Part shown: piece after piece, positions 45,184 to 53,850 of the stretch
Layout: the number at the start of each line of letters is the position of its first letter
Numbering within the stretch: position 1 is the stretch's first letter
Assembly (NCBI GenBank): GCA_017398335.1
Contig: JAFQGK010000024.1
Coordinates: 1-64,000 of the forward strand
Direction of reading: 5' to 3'
Length of the DNA stretch: 64,000 nucleotides
From: Bacteroidales bacterium
GTDB lineage: Bacteria > Bacteroidota > Bacteroidia > Bacteroidales > UBA932
Program-made: the position numbers and the translations under genes
The notes under the pieces: model-generated
Databases searched by the model: none
Told to the model about the DNA's origin: nothing
Seen by the model: only the letters and a program-made list of their open reading frames with translations

Positions 45184-46425
45184 ATGAATAAGGAACAGAA
45201 TACAAACGCAGAAAGTTTTGAGCAGTGTCTCAAATGTACAGTATGTACTGTTTATTGTCCGATGGTTGCAGTGAATCCGGATTATCCGGGTCCTAAGCAG
45301 GCTGGTCCGGATGGGGAGCGATATCGTCTCAAGAATCCGGTATTCTATGATGATGCTCTGGATCTCTGTCTGAACTGCAAGAGATGTGAGGTTGCGTGCC
45401 CGTCAAATGTGAAGATCGGAGACATCATCCAGAGTGCCCGTCTGAAATACAGCAGCAAGAAGCCGAAGCTGCGTGACTTCATTCTTGCCAACACTGACAT
45501 TATGGGAACTATGGCCAGTACTATGGCTCCTGTAGTCAACTTTACTTTGGGCCTCAAGCCTGTCAAGGCTGTCATGGATGGTGTACTGGCTGTCGATCAC
45601 CACAGGACTTTCCCTAAATACGCTGGCCAGAGGTTCGAAACATGGTTCAAGAGATATGCTCTCAAGAAGCAGGAGGAGTACACGAAGAAGGTCAGCTACT
45701 TCCACGGCTGTTATGCAAACTACAACAATCCTAAGCTTGCGAAAGACTTCGTGAAGATAATGAATGCCATCGGATATGGCGTCAATCTTCTCGAGAAGGA
45801 GAAGTGCTGTGGCGTGGCTCTGATCTCTAACGGATTCAAGAACCAGGCAATCAAGCAGGCCAACCTTAACCTTGGAAGCATCAGAAAGGCTGTAGGAAGG
45901 GGAGAGCCTATACTTACTACAAGCTCGACATGTACATTCACAATGCGAGATGAATACGCTCACATTCTTGAGCTTGACAATTCAGACGTAAGAAGCAGCA
46001 TCGCCCTTGCTACTAAGTTCATTTTCGAACTTGTCGATGCAGGGAAGGTGAAGCTTGTGTTCAAGGACGACTATCGCAAGAGAATAGCATATCACACCCC
46101 ATGTCATATGGAGAAGCTCGGATGGGCTATATATTCTACATCTCTGGTGAAGATGATTCCTGGTGTGGATTTCAATATGCTTGATTCCCAGTGCTGCGGC
46201 ATTGCCGGAACCTATGGATTCAAGAAGGAGCATTACGAAGATTCACAGAAGATTGGTGAAAGCCTCTTCCGTCAGATCAGAGACCTCAATCTGGATATGG
46301 TCGCAACAGACTGCGAGACATGCAAGTGGCAGATCGAAATGAGTACAGGAGTACAGGTCGAGAATCCTATATCGATAATCGCAGATGCCTTGGATGTAGA
46401 GGCTACTCAGAAGGCGAACAGGTAG
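45184..46425 (+). CDS. glpC: Anaerobic glycerol-3-phosphate dehydrogenase subunit C
   Basis: Membrane-associated iron-sulphur subunit that links GlpAB to the quinone pool. The 413-residue protein has two [4Fe-4S] motifs, CLKCTVCTVYCP (residues 16-27) and CLNCKRCEVACPS (near 62-74), and two CCG domains with CCGVALIS and CCGIAGTYG, as in heterodisulphide-reductase-type subunits. It lies 21 bases after glpB. Its end overlaps the convergent serine hydrolase by 23 bases. Confidence 0.95.
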   Translation: MNKEQNTNAESFEQCLKCTVCTVYCPMVAVNPDYPGPKQAGPDGERYRLKNPVFYDDALDLCLNCKRCEVACPSNVKIGDIIQSARLKYSSKKPKLRDFILANTDIMGTMASTMAPVVNFTLGLKPVKAVMDGVLAVDHHRTFPKYAGQRFETWFKRYALKKQEEYTKKVSYFHGCYANYNNPKLAKDFVKIMNAIGYGVNLLEKEKCCGVALISNGFKNQAIKQANLNLGSIRKAVGRGEPILTTSSTCTFTMRDEYAHILELDNSDVRSSIALATKFIFELVDAGKVKLVFKDDYRKRIAYHTPCHMEKLGWAIYSTSLVKMIPGVDFNMLDSQCCGIAGTYGFKKEHYEDSQKIGESLFRQIRDLNLDMVATDCETCKWQIEMSTGVQVENPISIIADALDVEATQKANR

Positions 46426-47713
46426 AACTCTGTTCGAACAGATTTCTTGCGGGGAGCTTTGCACTGTAAAGCTCCCTGCATTGTTTGAAGAGGGCATCGG
46501 TATATCGTGCCTGTCCGGGACCTTTCCATGTGCTGGTGTTGGTAATGATTATCCAGCACTCACCGTCCGGGAAACATTTCACCAATGCACTGGTGCCTGA
46601 GAGTGTGCCGGTCCTGCTCCATCCTTTCTCCGGGTCAGTGTCGTTCCAGCCGAGAGAATATGTTTCCTTGTCAAAATATTCGGTCATCTGACGGACAGAC
46701 TCCTGTGAAATGATATCCTTTACTTCGTCCCTTCCGTCAATCGATGCAACGAGTCTGGCTATTTCTGCTGGAGAACCGCACCATGCTCCGGCTCCGGAAA
46801 GCATAGGGATGTTATTGCCCCCATAGCATCTTTCCACAATCCTGCCGCTGCCGTTATATTCCTCAATGAATTTGCCATCTCCTTCATGAGTGTAATATCT
46901 TACCTCGTTATCTCTTTTATCTGAATAATATGTGCCTGCTATATGCATGTCGTAGCATCCTGCAGGAGCGAGTACATCTTCCTTGATGAACTGTTCGTAG
47001 GTTTTGCCCGAAACTTCTTCTATAATTCTTGATAGCAGCAGGTACCCGAAATTAGAATATCTCTGCCATTCACCCGGCATGAATCTGAGTCTTTTCGGAA
47101 GAACCAGGCGGAAGAAGTCGTCGGCTTCCGGCGGACAATCTAGCTGCATCTGGTTCATTACATCTCTTGAAGAGAACAAAGGGTCACGGTAAAATCCACC
47201 CTGATGTCTGAGAAGGTGCTCTATAGTGATCTTGTGGCAGTTCCTGTCCTTGATGAGAGAGTCGAGAGGAGTGCCATGGAGAATTCCGGACGGACCGAAG
47301 ACTGTGTCCTTTATGCTCAGCATTTCCTTGTCCTGCAGTACCATTATTCCTGTAGCAGTGATAAGTTTGGAAACAGATGCCATTCTGAGAATATGTCCCG
47401 CGTTCATTTTTTCTCCGGTTTCCTGGTCAGCCCATCCGTAGCCTTTGGCATAAAGCAGCGAGTCATTCCTCATTATTGCCAGCGAGGCTCCTTTGATGAA
47501 CCACCTGTCCATATATCCGGTTATCTTTCTGTCAAGCCCCTTAAGCTCTTCAATGTCAGATAGTTCGTTGGTCAGTACGGTGTTCAGTCTTGGCAGTGTT
47601 TCCGGAATCGGCTTGGGCTTTGGAATAGGCTTTATGAATATCACAGATGCTGTCGTCACGGTAACGGCGACTGCTATACCTGTCAATATGGCTATCAGTT
47701 TCTGTCTTTTCAT
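46403..47713 (-). CDS. Beta-lactamase-family serine hydrolase
   Basis: Secreted or membrane-anchored serine hydrolase of the class C beta-lactamase/D,D-peptidase fold; real substrate unknown (cell-wall peptide or ester). The start at 47713 (MKRQKLIAILTGIAVAVTV) gives an N-terminal membrane anchor; a GTG at 47752 would overlap the MATE gene. The 436-residue protein has the SxxK motif as ASVSKLI near residue 115, the YxN motif as YSNFGYLL, and a late KTG-like region as RTGTLSGT. It is the last gene of the nrnA-FKBP-FKBP-MATE group, starting four bases after the MATE stop. Confidence 0.85.
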   Translation of the reverse strand: MKRQKLIAILTGIAVAVTVTTASVIFIKPIPKPKPIPETLPRLNTVLTNELSDIEELKGLDRKITGYMDRWFIKGASLAIMRNDSLLYAKGYGWADQETGEKMNAGHILRMASVSKLITATGIMVLQDKEMLSIKDTVFGPSGILHGTPLDSLIKDRNCHKITIEHLLRHQGGFYRDPLFSSRDVMNQMQLDCPPEADDFFRLVLPKRLRFMPGEWQRYSNFGYLLLSRIIEEVSGKTYEQFIKEDVLAPAGCYDMHIAGTYYSDKRDNEVRYYTHEGDGKFIEEYNGSGRIVERCYGGNNIPMLSGAGAWCGSPAEIARLVASIDGRDEVKDIISQESVRQMTEYFDKETYSLGWNDTDPEKGWSRTGTLSGTSALVKCFPDGECWIIITNTSTWKGPGQARYTDALFKQCRELYSAKLPARNLFEQSSTCSPSE

Positions 47714-47717
47714 ATTC

Positions 47718-49109
47718 CTAAAGGTTACTTCCAAGAATGGTCGGATCCTCACCGTCCTTCAGTCTGCTGAATTTCTTGAACAGTTGTCCGAGCAGTATTG
47801 CTGTAAGAATGAATGCAATTACATCCGAGATAGGGAAACTATACCACACGCCATTTCCTCCAAACTTCAAAGGAAGCAGGTACAATAGTGGAAGGAGGAA
47901 AAGAATCTGTCTGGAAAGTGACAGTATTACGGATTTCTTTACCATACCGAGAGACTGAAAGAAATTCGTGGCTATCATCTGGAATCCTACGATAGGGAAG
48001 GCCATGTTCTGCAGTGTAAGTCCTTTGGAAGCAATGTCCAGCAGTTCAGGATCATGAGTGAAGATTCCTGTAGCCAAGCGTGGTATAAGTACTGATATCA
48101 GGAAACATAGTGTAGTCATCCCTGTTGCAAGTCTGGCTGTCTTCCAGAATACTTCCTTGACGCGAGAGTAAAGTCTGGCTCCATAATTATAGCCGGCAAT
48201 CGGCTGCATACCCTGATTCAATCCCATGCATACCATTACGAACATGAAGGTGATTCTGTTGCAGATTCCGTATGCTCCGATTCCAAGGTCTCCGCTGTAG
48301 GTTCTCAGCTGCTGGTTTACAAACAGAGTGACAAGGCAGGCTGCGGAATTCATCAGGAAGGGACCTGCACCTATGGCAAGCGATTCCTTTGCAATCTTGA
48401 AGTTGAGCCTTAATATACCCTTTTTGAAATGTATGACTTTCGAACTGTCTGCAAAATGCGACATTACGACAACCAAGGCACAAGTCTGTGAAATAACGGT
48501 CGCCCATGCTGCTCCAGCTATCCCTAAATCAAGTACAAAGATGAATATAGGGTCAAGGATGGAGTTGAGGATTACGGTGAAGATAGTAAGGCCCATTGCC
48601 TTCTTCGGATTTCCTGTCGAGCGCATGGCCGCATTCAGACCGAAGTAAAGATGGGTTATGATATTTCCGTAAAGGATGATCTTTATGTATTCCTTGGCGT
48701 AGGGGAGTGTGTTCTCGCTGGCTCCGAAGAAGTATAGGATAGGGTCGATGTAGGCCAGTGATACAATCATGAAAATCAGTCCGATGATTATGTTCAGACT
48801 GACTACATTGCTGAGTACCTTGTTGCAGGCGCTATATTTTTTTCTTCCCAGAAATACCGACAGGATGGTTGCCGCTCCTGCACCGACTAGAGTGCCGAAT
48901 GCTGTAGAGAGATTCATGAGCGGAAATGTGATGGCCAGCCCGGAAATAGCCAACGGACCTACTCCCTGACCTATATATATGCTGTCCACCATATTATATA
49001 GCGATGAAGCTGTCATCGCTATAATTGCAGGAAGTGCATACTGCTTGAGCAGCTTGTTTATGTCTCTGGTGCCGAGTTCTGTAGGGACTGATGCTTTTAT
49101 TTCTGCCAT
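47718..49109 (-). CDS. MATE-family multidrug efflux transporter
   Basis: Inner-membrane exporter of cationic drugs or metabolites using Na+ or H+. The 463-residue product has twelve hydrophobic segments and two MatE repeats: ALPAIIAMTASSLYNMVDSIYIGQGVGPLAISGLAITFPL in the first, and QPIAGYNYGARLYSRVKEVFWKTARLA between the halves. Length is standard. It begins one base after the FKBP stop and is followed four bases later by the serine hydrolase. Confidence 0.95.
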   Translation of the reverse strand: MAEIKASVPTELGTRDINKLLKQYALPAIIAMTASSLYNMVDSIYIGQGVGPLAISGLAITFPLMNLSTAFGTLVGAGAATILSVFLGRKKYSACNKVLSNVVSLNIIIGLIFMIVSLAYIDPILYFFGASENTLPYAKEYIKIILYGNIITHLYFGLNAAMRSTGNPKKAMGLTIFTVILNSILDPIFIFVLDLGIAGAAWATVISQTCALVVVMSHFADSSKVIHFKKGILRLNFKIAKESLAIGAGPFLMNSAACLVTLFVNQQLRTYSGDLGIGAYGICNRITFMFVMVCMGLNQGMQPIAGYNYGARLYSRVKEVFWKTARLATGMTTLCFLISVLIPRLATGIFTHDPELLDIASKGLTLQNMAFPIVGFQMIATNFFQSLGMVKKSVILSLSRQILFLLPLLYLLPLKFGGNGVWYSFPISDVIAFILTAILLGQLFKKFSRLKDGEDPTILGSNL

Positions 49110-49110
49110 C

Positions 49111-50172
49111 TTAGTTCTCCGGTGCGGCTACGAATTCGATTTCGAAGATAAGAGGAGCATAGCCGGGTATGGAAGTGCTGCCTGAGTATCCATAACCGAG
49201 ATCAGAATAGAACATACCCAGACCTTTTGAACCAGTCGTGAGGGAATTCATCTGCCATAAAGTCATTGAGAAACCTGAAATTACCTCGCTTTCGTCCAAT
49301 GTTATGTCGGAGGCTGTTTCACCCCAGTGTACAGGAGTAGGACCGTATGTCTTTCCTTCTGTATAGAGGTTGTTGTCCTTGGCGACGTTTTCGATGTTTG
49401 TGTCGAATATTAAGCCGTTCAGCAGCTTACCGATATAATTGATGTAAATCGTAGTGTCTTCAGGGAACTTCTCGTTGTTCTTGTCCGGATACTCGACTAT
49501 AGGCTTGTAGAATATTCCGTAACCGATTCCGGTGGTATCTTCGATTGATGTACCTTTGAATCTGCCGTCATAGAAATCATCCTCGTTGAATGTCTGTACC
49601 ATCTTGTTGAACTGCCACTGGTTAATATCCATGGTGAAGTCTTCCACTGTCACTTCATATATTGTGTTGGAATTGTCGCTGGCTTCTGCGAGATATTCTT
49701 CTTCGGTAGCAAAGTTCTCATATGACATCAGCCATGAAGGAACGATGAATTTCTTTGATTCACCTTTCCTCATTCCGTTGATTCCGTCAAATACTCCTGC
49801 ACGTATGGTACCTGCTGTCGTAAGCCACACCTGCTCTCCGTAATATCCGGAAGGATTGTATGTACCAAGCTGTTCAGCAGTCTCCTTGTCGGTATATGTG
49901 GATATATTGCCTTCGAGATCGGTTGTCCTGAAGTTTACGATTGCAAAACCGTCGGCAGCTACCTGAAGACCCGACTCCGTCGTTGTGTGGTCAAGTATAT
50001 AAATACCTCTTCCGGCTTTGTCAGCTTCTGTGATTCCATTGACCTTCAGCCATGCATCCAGATATCTTTTCCCAGCTTCGTTGGCTCCTTCCGGAACATT
50101 CCTTGCACAGCTGACAGGGACGATCGCCGCCGCAGCAAATACGATATATTTTAAAATATTCTTCATCATCAT
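49111..50172 (-). CDS. FKBP-type peptidyl-prolyl isomerase lipoprotein, two domains
   Basis: Envelope folding helper attached by lipid. The 353-residue protein starts at one of three consecutive ATG codons (50166-50172); the lipobox is AIVPVSCARN. Two FKBP-like domains are visible: the first around 60-175 (GLQVAADGFAIVNFRT, GIRAGVFDGINGMRKGESKKFIVPSWLMSY-type core), the second around 210-350 (DTTIYINYIGKLLNGLIFDTN, VISGFSMTLWQMNSLTTGSKGLGMF, IPGYAPLIFEIEFVAA). Residues of the active pocket are only partly kept, so catalytic activity is uncertain. It follows the smaller FKBP gene by 43 bases. Confidence 0.88.
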   Translation of the reverse strand: MMMKNILKYIVFAAAAIVPVSCARNVPEGANEAGKRYLDAWLKVNGITEADKAGRGIYILDHTTTESGLQVAADGFAIVNFRTTDLEGNISTYTDKETAEQLGTYNPSGYYGEQVWLTTAGTIRAGVFDGINGMRKGESKKFIVPSWLMSYENFATEEEYLAEASDNSNTIYEVTVEDFTMDINQWQFNKMVQTFNEDDFYDGRFKGTSIEDTTGIGYGIFYKPIVEYPDKNNEKFPEDTTIYINYIGKLLNGLIFDTNIENVAKDNNLYTEGKTYGPTPVHWGETASDITLDESEVISGFSMTLWQMNSLTTGSKGLGMFYSDLGYGYSGSTSIPGYAPLIFEIEFVAAPEN

Positions 50173-50215
50173 TTATGTAATACAACCTGCAAATATAAGA
50201 AAATATCGGATAAGA

Positions 50216-50764
50216 CTAATCATTTGAGATGCTTTCTACCCAAATCTTGTAGACGAGCGCCGAATTTGCAGGAACTATGCCAAACTGTTTCTTCCCGAAT
50301 CCGTATTTCCCAGAAAACAGAATCTGGCACTCTTCGCCACCTTTGACACCTGTCAGGCCGTTCTTGAGACCAGGGATAAGTTCATAGTCCTGAAGGTTGA
50401 CAGTCAATACTTTAGCATCTTCATCGGAAAGATTCCATCCGGCTTCGGTCGCACTTTGCCGGTGGTTTGTTGTGAAAAGATCGGCATTGCTTATACTGCT
50501 GTTGAATATGTATCCTGCATAGTAGAATGCAATCGTACCGCCTGACGAAAGTTCTTCTCCTGCACCTTCCTTGATGACAAGTCGTGATGTGCCTCCGTTA
50601 TATACGACGCGGAGAGTGTCTGTTCCTGATATCCTGTTCTTTTCTATGTACTTGTCGATCCTGCTTTCCTGTGAGTTGTATATTGTCTCAAGTTTCTGCT
50701 TGACGCAGGAAACCGATACCGACATTACCGTCAGGATCAGGAATATGATATTGCTATGCTTCAT
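50216..50764 (-). CDS. Small FKBP-type peptidyl-prolyl isomerase lipoprotein
   Basis: Single-domain envelope FKBP of 182 residues. The start at 50764 (MKHSNIIFLILTVMSVSVSC) gives a lipoprotein signal; the longer frame from 50800 was rejected because it lies inside nrnA. The FKBP core includes GGTIAFYYAGYIFN, LIPGLKNGLTGVKGGEECQILFSGKYGFG and IVPANSALVYKIWVESI. It overlaps the nrnA end by 11 bases, so the two are translationally coupled. Together with the next gene it makes a tandem pair of FKBP lipoproteins. Confidence 0.88.
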   Translation of the reverse strand: MKHSNIIFLILTVMSVSVSCVKQKLETIYNSQESRIDKYIEKNRISGTDTLRVVYNGGTSRLVIKEGAGEELSSGGTIAFYYAGYIFNSSISNADLFTTNHRQSATEAGWNLSDEDAKVLTVNLQDYELIPGLKNGLTGVKGGEECQILFSGKYGFGKKQFGIVPANSALVYKIWVESISND

Positions 50765-51815
50765 TTTCTTCAGTAATAAATATATGTGTATGTCTTTCAA
50801 TGTATTCGGCAGCCTGGCTCATGTCACTGATGTCCTCCGGGATATTCAATCTTCCGCCGGCTGCATTCTCGTGACCGCCGCCGTTGAAATGCAGTTTTGA
50901 ACATCTGTTGGCCGAGATTCCTTTCTTTGACCTGATTGAAACCCTGACTCTATCCTTGTCCTCCTTCAGAAGCAGGCTCATCCTGACTCTGTCGATTGAC
51001 AGCGGCATGTTTACAAAGCCTTCGGTGTCCCCCTCCTCTATGCCGTATCTTTCAAGTGTATCCTTGTCAAGGACCACATATGCAACTCCGTCGTCAGTGA
51101 TGGTGAGCAGATCCTTGAGGATATGTCCAAGAAGCCTGAGGCGGTTCTCGCCATATTGGTTGTACAGGTTGAATACGATCCTGTCTCTGTCCACCCCTCT
51201 TTCGATCAATTCTGCGGCCATCAGCAGAGTGGAAGGGTAGGTGGAGTTCGCGAAGTTGTTGGTGTCGGTCGTCATTCCTGTCATCAGGGCTTCTGCTGAC
51301 TCCATCGGCAACCCTGCCGCTTTCCCGCCGCATTGTGGAGTTGCCTTGAGGATGTGGTACAGCAGTTCTGAAGCTGACGAGACATCCTGACGTGAAAATA
51401 CAAGGCCGAATGCCCCGCTGTCCGGGTTGAGATGGTGGTCGATAAGGACCTTGTATGCGGATGATGCGCTTAAAGCCGGTCCGAGACGGTCTGCACGATG
51501 AAATGCGTTGAAGTCGAGGGCGATGATGAGGTCGGCCTCCTGTATCGCCTTGACGGTATCTTCCGGCCTTTCCTCGAATACCAGGATGTCCCGATCTGTC
51601 TCGGCATTGACCATGAATGCGATGCTTGACGGAAATCTGTCATTCAGAACTATCTTCACATCTGTGCTGAAGTACTGCCTTATGAAGCGGTACATTGCGA
51701 TGGAACTGCCCATTGCATCGCCGTCTGGCTTGAAATGGGTGGCTATGACTGTCTTCGCAGCCTTTTCAAGCTGGCAGGTAAGTCTGTTTATATCTGATGT
51801 GGCAGATGTTATCAT
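50754..51815 (-). CDS. nrnA: DHH-family phosphoesterase, NrnA-like oligoribonuclease/pAp phosphatase
   Basis: Degrades nanoRNA and 3'-phosphoadenosine 5'-phosphate. The start at 51815 (MITSATSDINRLTCQLEKA) is preferred over 51866, which would include the promoter region. The 353-residue product has the DHH domain with VIATHFKPDGDAMGSSIAMY, DLIIALDFNAFHRADRLG, LIDHHLNPDSGAFG and AEALMTGMTTDTNNFANS, and the DHHA1 domain ending in LHFNGGGHENAAGG. Note that the first motif reads THFKPDGDA. First gene of a leftward five-gene run. Confidence 0.94.
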   Translation of the reverse strand: MITSATSDINRLTCQLEKAAKTVIATHFKPDGDAMGSSIAMYRFIRQYFSTDVKIVLNDRFPSSIAFMVNAETDRDILVFEERPEDTVKAIQEADLIIALDFNAFHRADRLGPALSASSAYKVLIDHHLNPDSGAFGLVFSRQDVSSASELLYHILKATPQCGGKAAGLPMESAEALMTGMTTDTNNFANSTYPSTLLMAAELIERGVDRDRIVFNLYNQYGENRLRLLGHILKDLLTITDDGVAYVVLDKDTLERYGIEEGDTEGFVNMPLSIDRVRMSLLLKEDKDRVRVSIRSKKGISANRCSKLHFNGGGHENAAGGRLNIPEDISDMSQAAEYIERHTHIFITEENEA

Positions 51816-51854
51816 TCTGGTAAAATTGTTTTTCGGCGCAAAATTACAAATTAT

Positions 51855-51886
51855 ATTGCATTTCATAAATCAATTTTCTAACTTTG
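51855..51886 (+). promoter_or_regulatory. Promoter of the 51919 gene
   Basis: ATTG (51855-51858), 20 bases, TAACTTTG (51879-51886). The -7 box is a full match and the -33 box has one mismatch. The ATG follows 33 bases later. On the other strand, TAATTTTG (51839-51846) is a candidate -7 box for nrnA, so the two promoters nearly overlap. Confidence 0.6.
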
Positions 51887-51918
51887 TCCGGCATTTTGGA
51901 AAAATTAAACATCAAGAT

Positions 51919-52608
51919 ATGAACTCTATTCTTAAAAAGGTACTGACCTATCTCATTCTCCCTGCAATCATCGTAGGGCTTGTTTATCTCATCGTGCAGA
52001 GCATTATGGAGCCTGTGGAATTCAATAAACAGAAAGCTTTCCGTGAAAGTGTTGCTGTTCAGAGACTTAAGGATATCCGTGATCTCCAGGTAGCTTACAA
52101 GAACGTTAATGGTAAGTATGCTTCTACCGTTGACTCGCTCAAACTTTTCTACAATGAAGGAAAGATCAAGGTCGTGATGCAGATCGGTTCGAAGGATGAC
52201 TCTCTTGCTATGGTTAATACAACTAACCTTAAGAGACGTAACCCAAGAATCAAGCCTGAGCAGATGCTCGAACTTTACAATCAGGGTCAGAAGCTCGTGT
52301 TTGAGATTCAGAACGAGATTCCTGTAAGGGATACGCTTTTCAACGAACGTACAGACTTCAATGTAGACTCGCTTGCCCTTATCCCGTTCTGTGGTGACTC
52401 AGTGATCATGGAGTCTACTATAAAGATGGTGTCAGGAGTGAAGGTTCCTCTCTTCGAGGCTTCAATGCCTTACAAGTCTCTCCTCAGAGGACTCAACAAC
52501 CAGTTGAGAATCAACCTCGACGCCGAGAGAAACGATCAGGGACGTTATCCTGGTCTTAAGGTCGGTAGCGTTACTGCTCCGAACAACAATGCAGGTAACT
52601 GGGAGTAA
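51919..52608 (+). CDS. Conserved Bacteroidota protein with N-terminal membrane anchor
   Basis: Not assigned to a family. The 229-residue product has one hydrophobic segment at residues 6-27 (VLTYLILPAIIVGLVYLIVQ) and a soluble remainder, RLKDIRDLQVAYKNVNGKYASTVDSLKLFYNEGKIKVV, which resembles pilin-like assembly proteins in having helix after the anchor. The open frame extends back to 51508 but crosses nrnA; the ATG at 51919 has a promoter in front. Its stop overlaps the DUF3822 start by one base, and rsmD follows, an arrangement that looks conserved. Confidence 0.7.
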   Translation: MNSILKKVLTYLILPAIIVGLVYLIVQSIMEPVEFNKQKAFRESVAVQRLKDIRDLQVAYKNVNGKYASTVDSLKLFYNEGKIKVVMQIGSKDDSLAMVNTTNLKRRNPRIKPEQMLELYNQGQKLVFEIQNEIPVRDTLFNERTDFNVDSLALIPFCGDSVIMESTIKMVSGVKVPLFEASMPYKSLLRGLNNQLRINLDAERNDQGRYPGLKVGSVTAPNNNAGNWE

Positions 52609-53291
52609 TGACAGATTATCATAAAGACAGGATATCCATTCAAGTCGGCTTGAGTGGATATTCTTTTAAGGTAGAAACTGATGGTACGGTCCGCTCATCC
52701 GGATGGTTGAGTGCGGATCGTATCTTCACTTCTACAGAGATGCAGAAGCGTTATGATGAAGTGGATATAGCGCTTTTTACACCGAAGTGTGCTCTTGTGC
52801 CTCAGCAGTTCCATCTGGCAGAAGAATCAGGAAGGATTCTGGCTGAGGTGGCCCGTCTGGACGAATCGGATCAGGTGGAATATGTCTCAGTGCCTCAGTA
52901 TGCTTCTGTTATGGTTTACTCTGCTTCAATCGGCGAATCCCTGTCAAGAGTTCTCTCGGATATGGTTATCCGTACAGATGGCAGCAAGACACGGCCTTTC
53001 CCGGAGCTGTACCATATGCTTATGCAGCTTTCTTCCATTCAGGACTACAACAAGATACTGGCATCCTATATGGATGGTCACCTGTATCTTACAATAGCTC
53101 AAGGCAGGACTCTCCTTCTTTGCAATGTTTTTGAAGCTCAAGACTTTACGACTGCCGAATATTTTATTTTCCTGGCGATGAAGAAACTTCAGCTCAATCC
53201 GGAGATGTCGTCGATATATTTCAGGACCCAGCTTGCTGAAGAAGATGAAATGTCTCTCTATCGCTATTTTAAAAACGTAGAGGAAATTTGA
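52608..53291 (+). CDS. DUF3822-family protein
   Basis: A Bacteroidota-specific protein with an actin/hexokinase-like (ASKHA) fold in related structures, but no known activity. The 227-residue product shows ISIQVGLSGYSFKV at the start, DIALFTPKCALVPQQFH, YASVMVYSAS and a LYLTIAQGRTLLLCNVFEAQDFTTAEYFIFLAMKKLQLNPE segment typical of the family. It sits between a membrane-anchored protein and rsmD, starting on the preceding stop and ending two bases before rsmD. Confidence 0.82.
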   Translation: MTDYHKDRISIQVGLSGYSFKVETDGTVRSSGWLSADRIFTSTEMQKRYDEVDIALFTPKCALVPQQFHLAEESGRILAEVARLDESDQVEYVSVPQYASVMVYSASIGESLSRVLSDMVIRTDGSKTRPFPELYHMLMQLSSIQDYNKILASYMDGHLYLTIAQGRTLLLCNVFEAQDFTTAEYFIFLAMKKLQLNPEMSSIYFRTQLAEEDEMSLYRYFKNVEEI

Positions 53292-53292
53292 T

Positions 53293-53829
53293 ATGAGGAT
53301 AATCGGAGGACGCCTTAAAGGCAAGGCAATCGAGCCGCCTCAGGGTTACAAGGCAAGGCCTACGACAGATTTCGCGAAGGAAGGACTCTTCAATGTCCTT
53401 AACAATGAGTATGAACTCGAAGGACTTCAGGTTCTCGATCTTTTCGGAGGAACCGGATCCATTTCCTTCGAATTCGCTTCACGTGGCGCCTCGATGGTCT
53501 ATTGTGTGGAGATGCTGCCGTTGCATGCCAATTTCATAAGAACTCAGGCGTCCCGCTTCGGACTCAGGAATCTCACTGTAGTCCGTCACAATGTATTCGA
53601 GTTTCTCGATATCTGTAAAGAGAAGTTCGATATAATCTTTGCCGATCCTCCTTATGCTCTTGAGGATCTGGCCACAATACCGGATAAGGTTTTTGCAAAG
53701 GATATTCTTCATCCGGGAGCATATCTTATCCTTGAACATCCCGGTGACTTTGATTTCAGCGGTCACGAGAATTTCATAAAGGAAAAGAAATACGGGAATG
53801 TGCATTTTTCGTTCTTTGAGAAAAAGTAG
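53293..53829 (+). CDS. rsmD: 16S rRNA (guanine(966)-N(2))-methyltransferase
   Basis: Methylates G966 of 16S rRNA with S-adenosylmethionine. The 178-residue protein begins MRIIGGRLKGKAIEPP, the characteristic N-terminus, followed by RPTTDFAKEGLFNVL, VLDLFGGTGSISFEFASRGA (SAM site) and the catalytic DPPY motif in IIFADPPYAL. The length is normal. It lies one base after DUF3822 and 21 bases before sulP. Confidence 0.95.
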   Translation: MRIIGGRLKGKAIEPPQGYKARPTTDFAKEGLFNVLNNEYELEGLQVLDLFGGTGSISFEFASRGASMVYCVEMLPLHANFIRTQASRFGLRNLTVVRHNVFEFLDICKEKFDIIFADPPYALEDLATIPDKVFAKDILHPGAYLILEHPGDFDFSGHENFIKEKKYGNVHFSFFEKK

Positions 53830-53850
53830 TGTATTATAATTATCAGTGAA

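Noticed and set aside
46452..46476. Hairpin GGGAGCTTT/AAAGCTCCC after glpC
   Set aside because: It lies within the serine hydrolase coding sequence and has no T run on either side, so it was not called a terminator.
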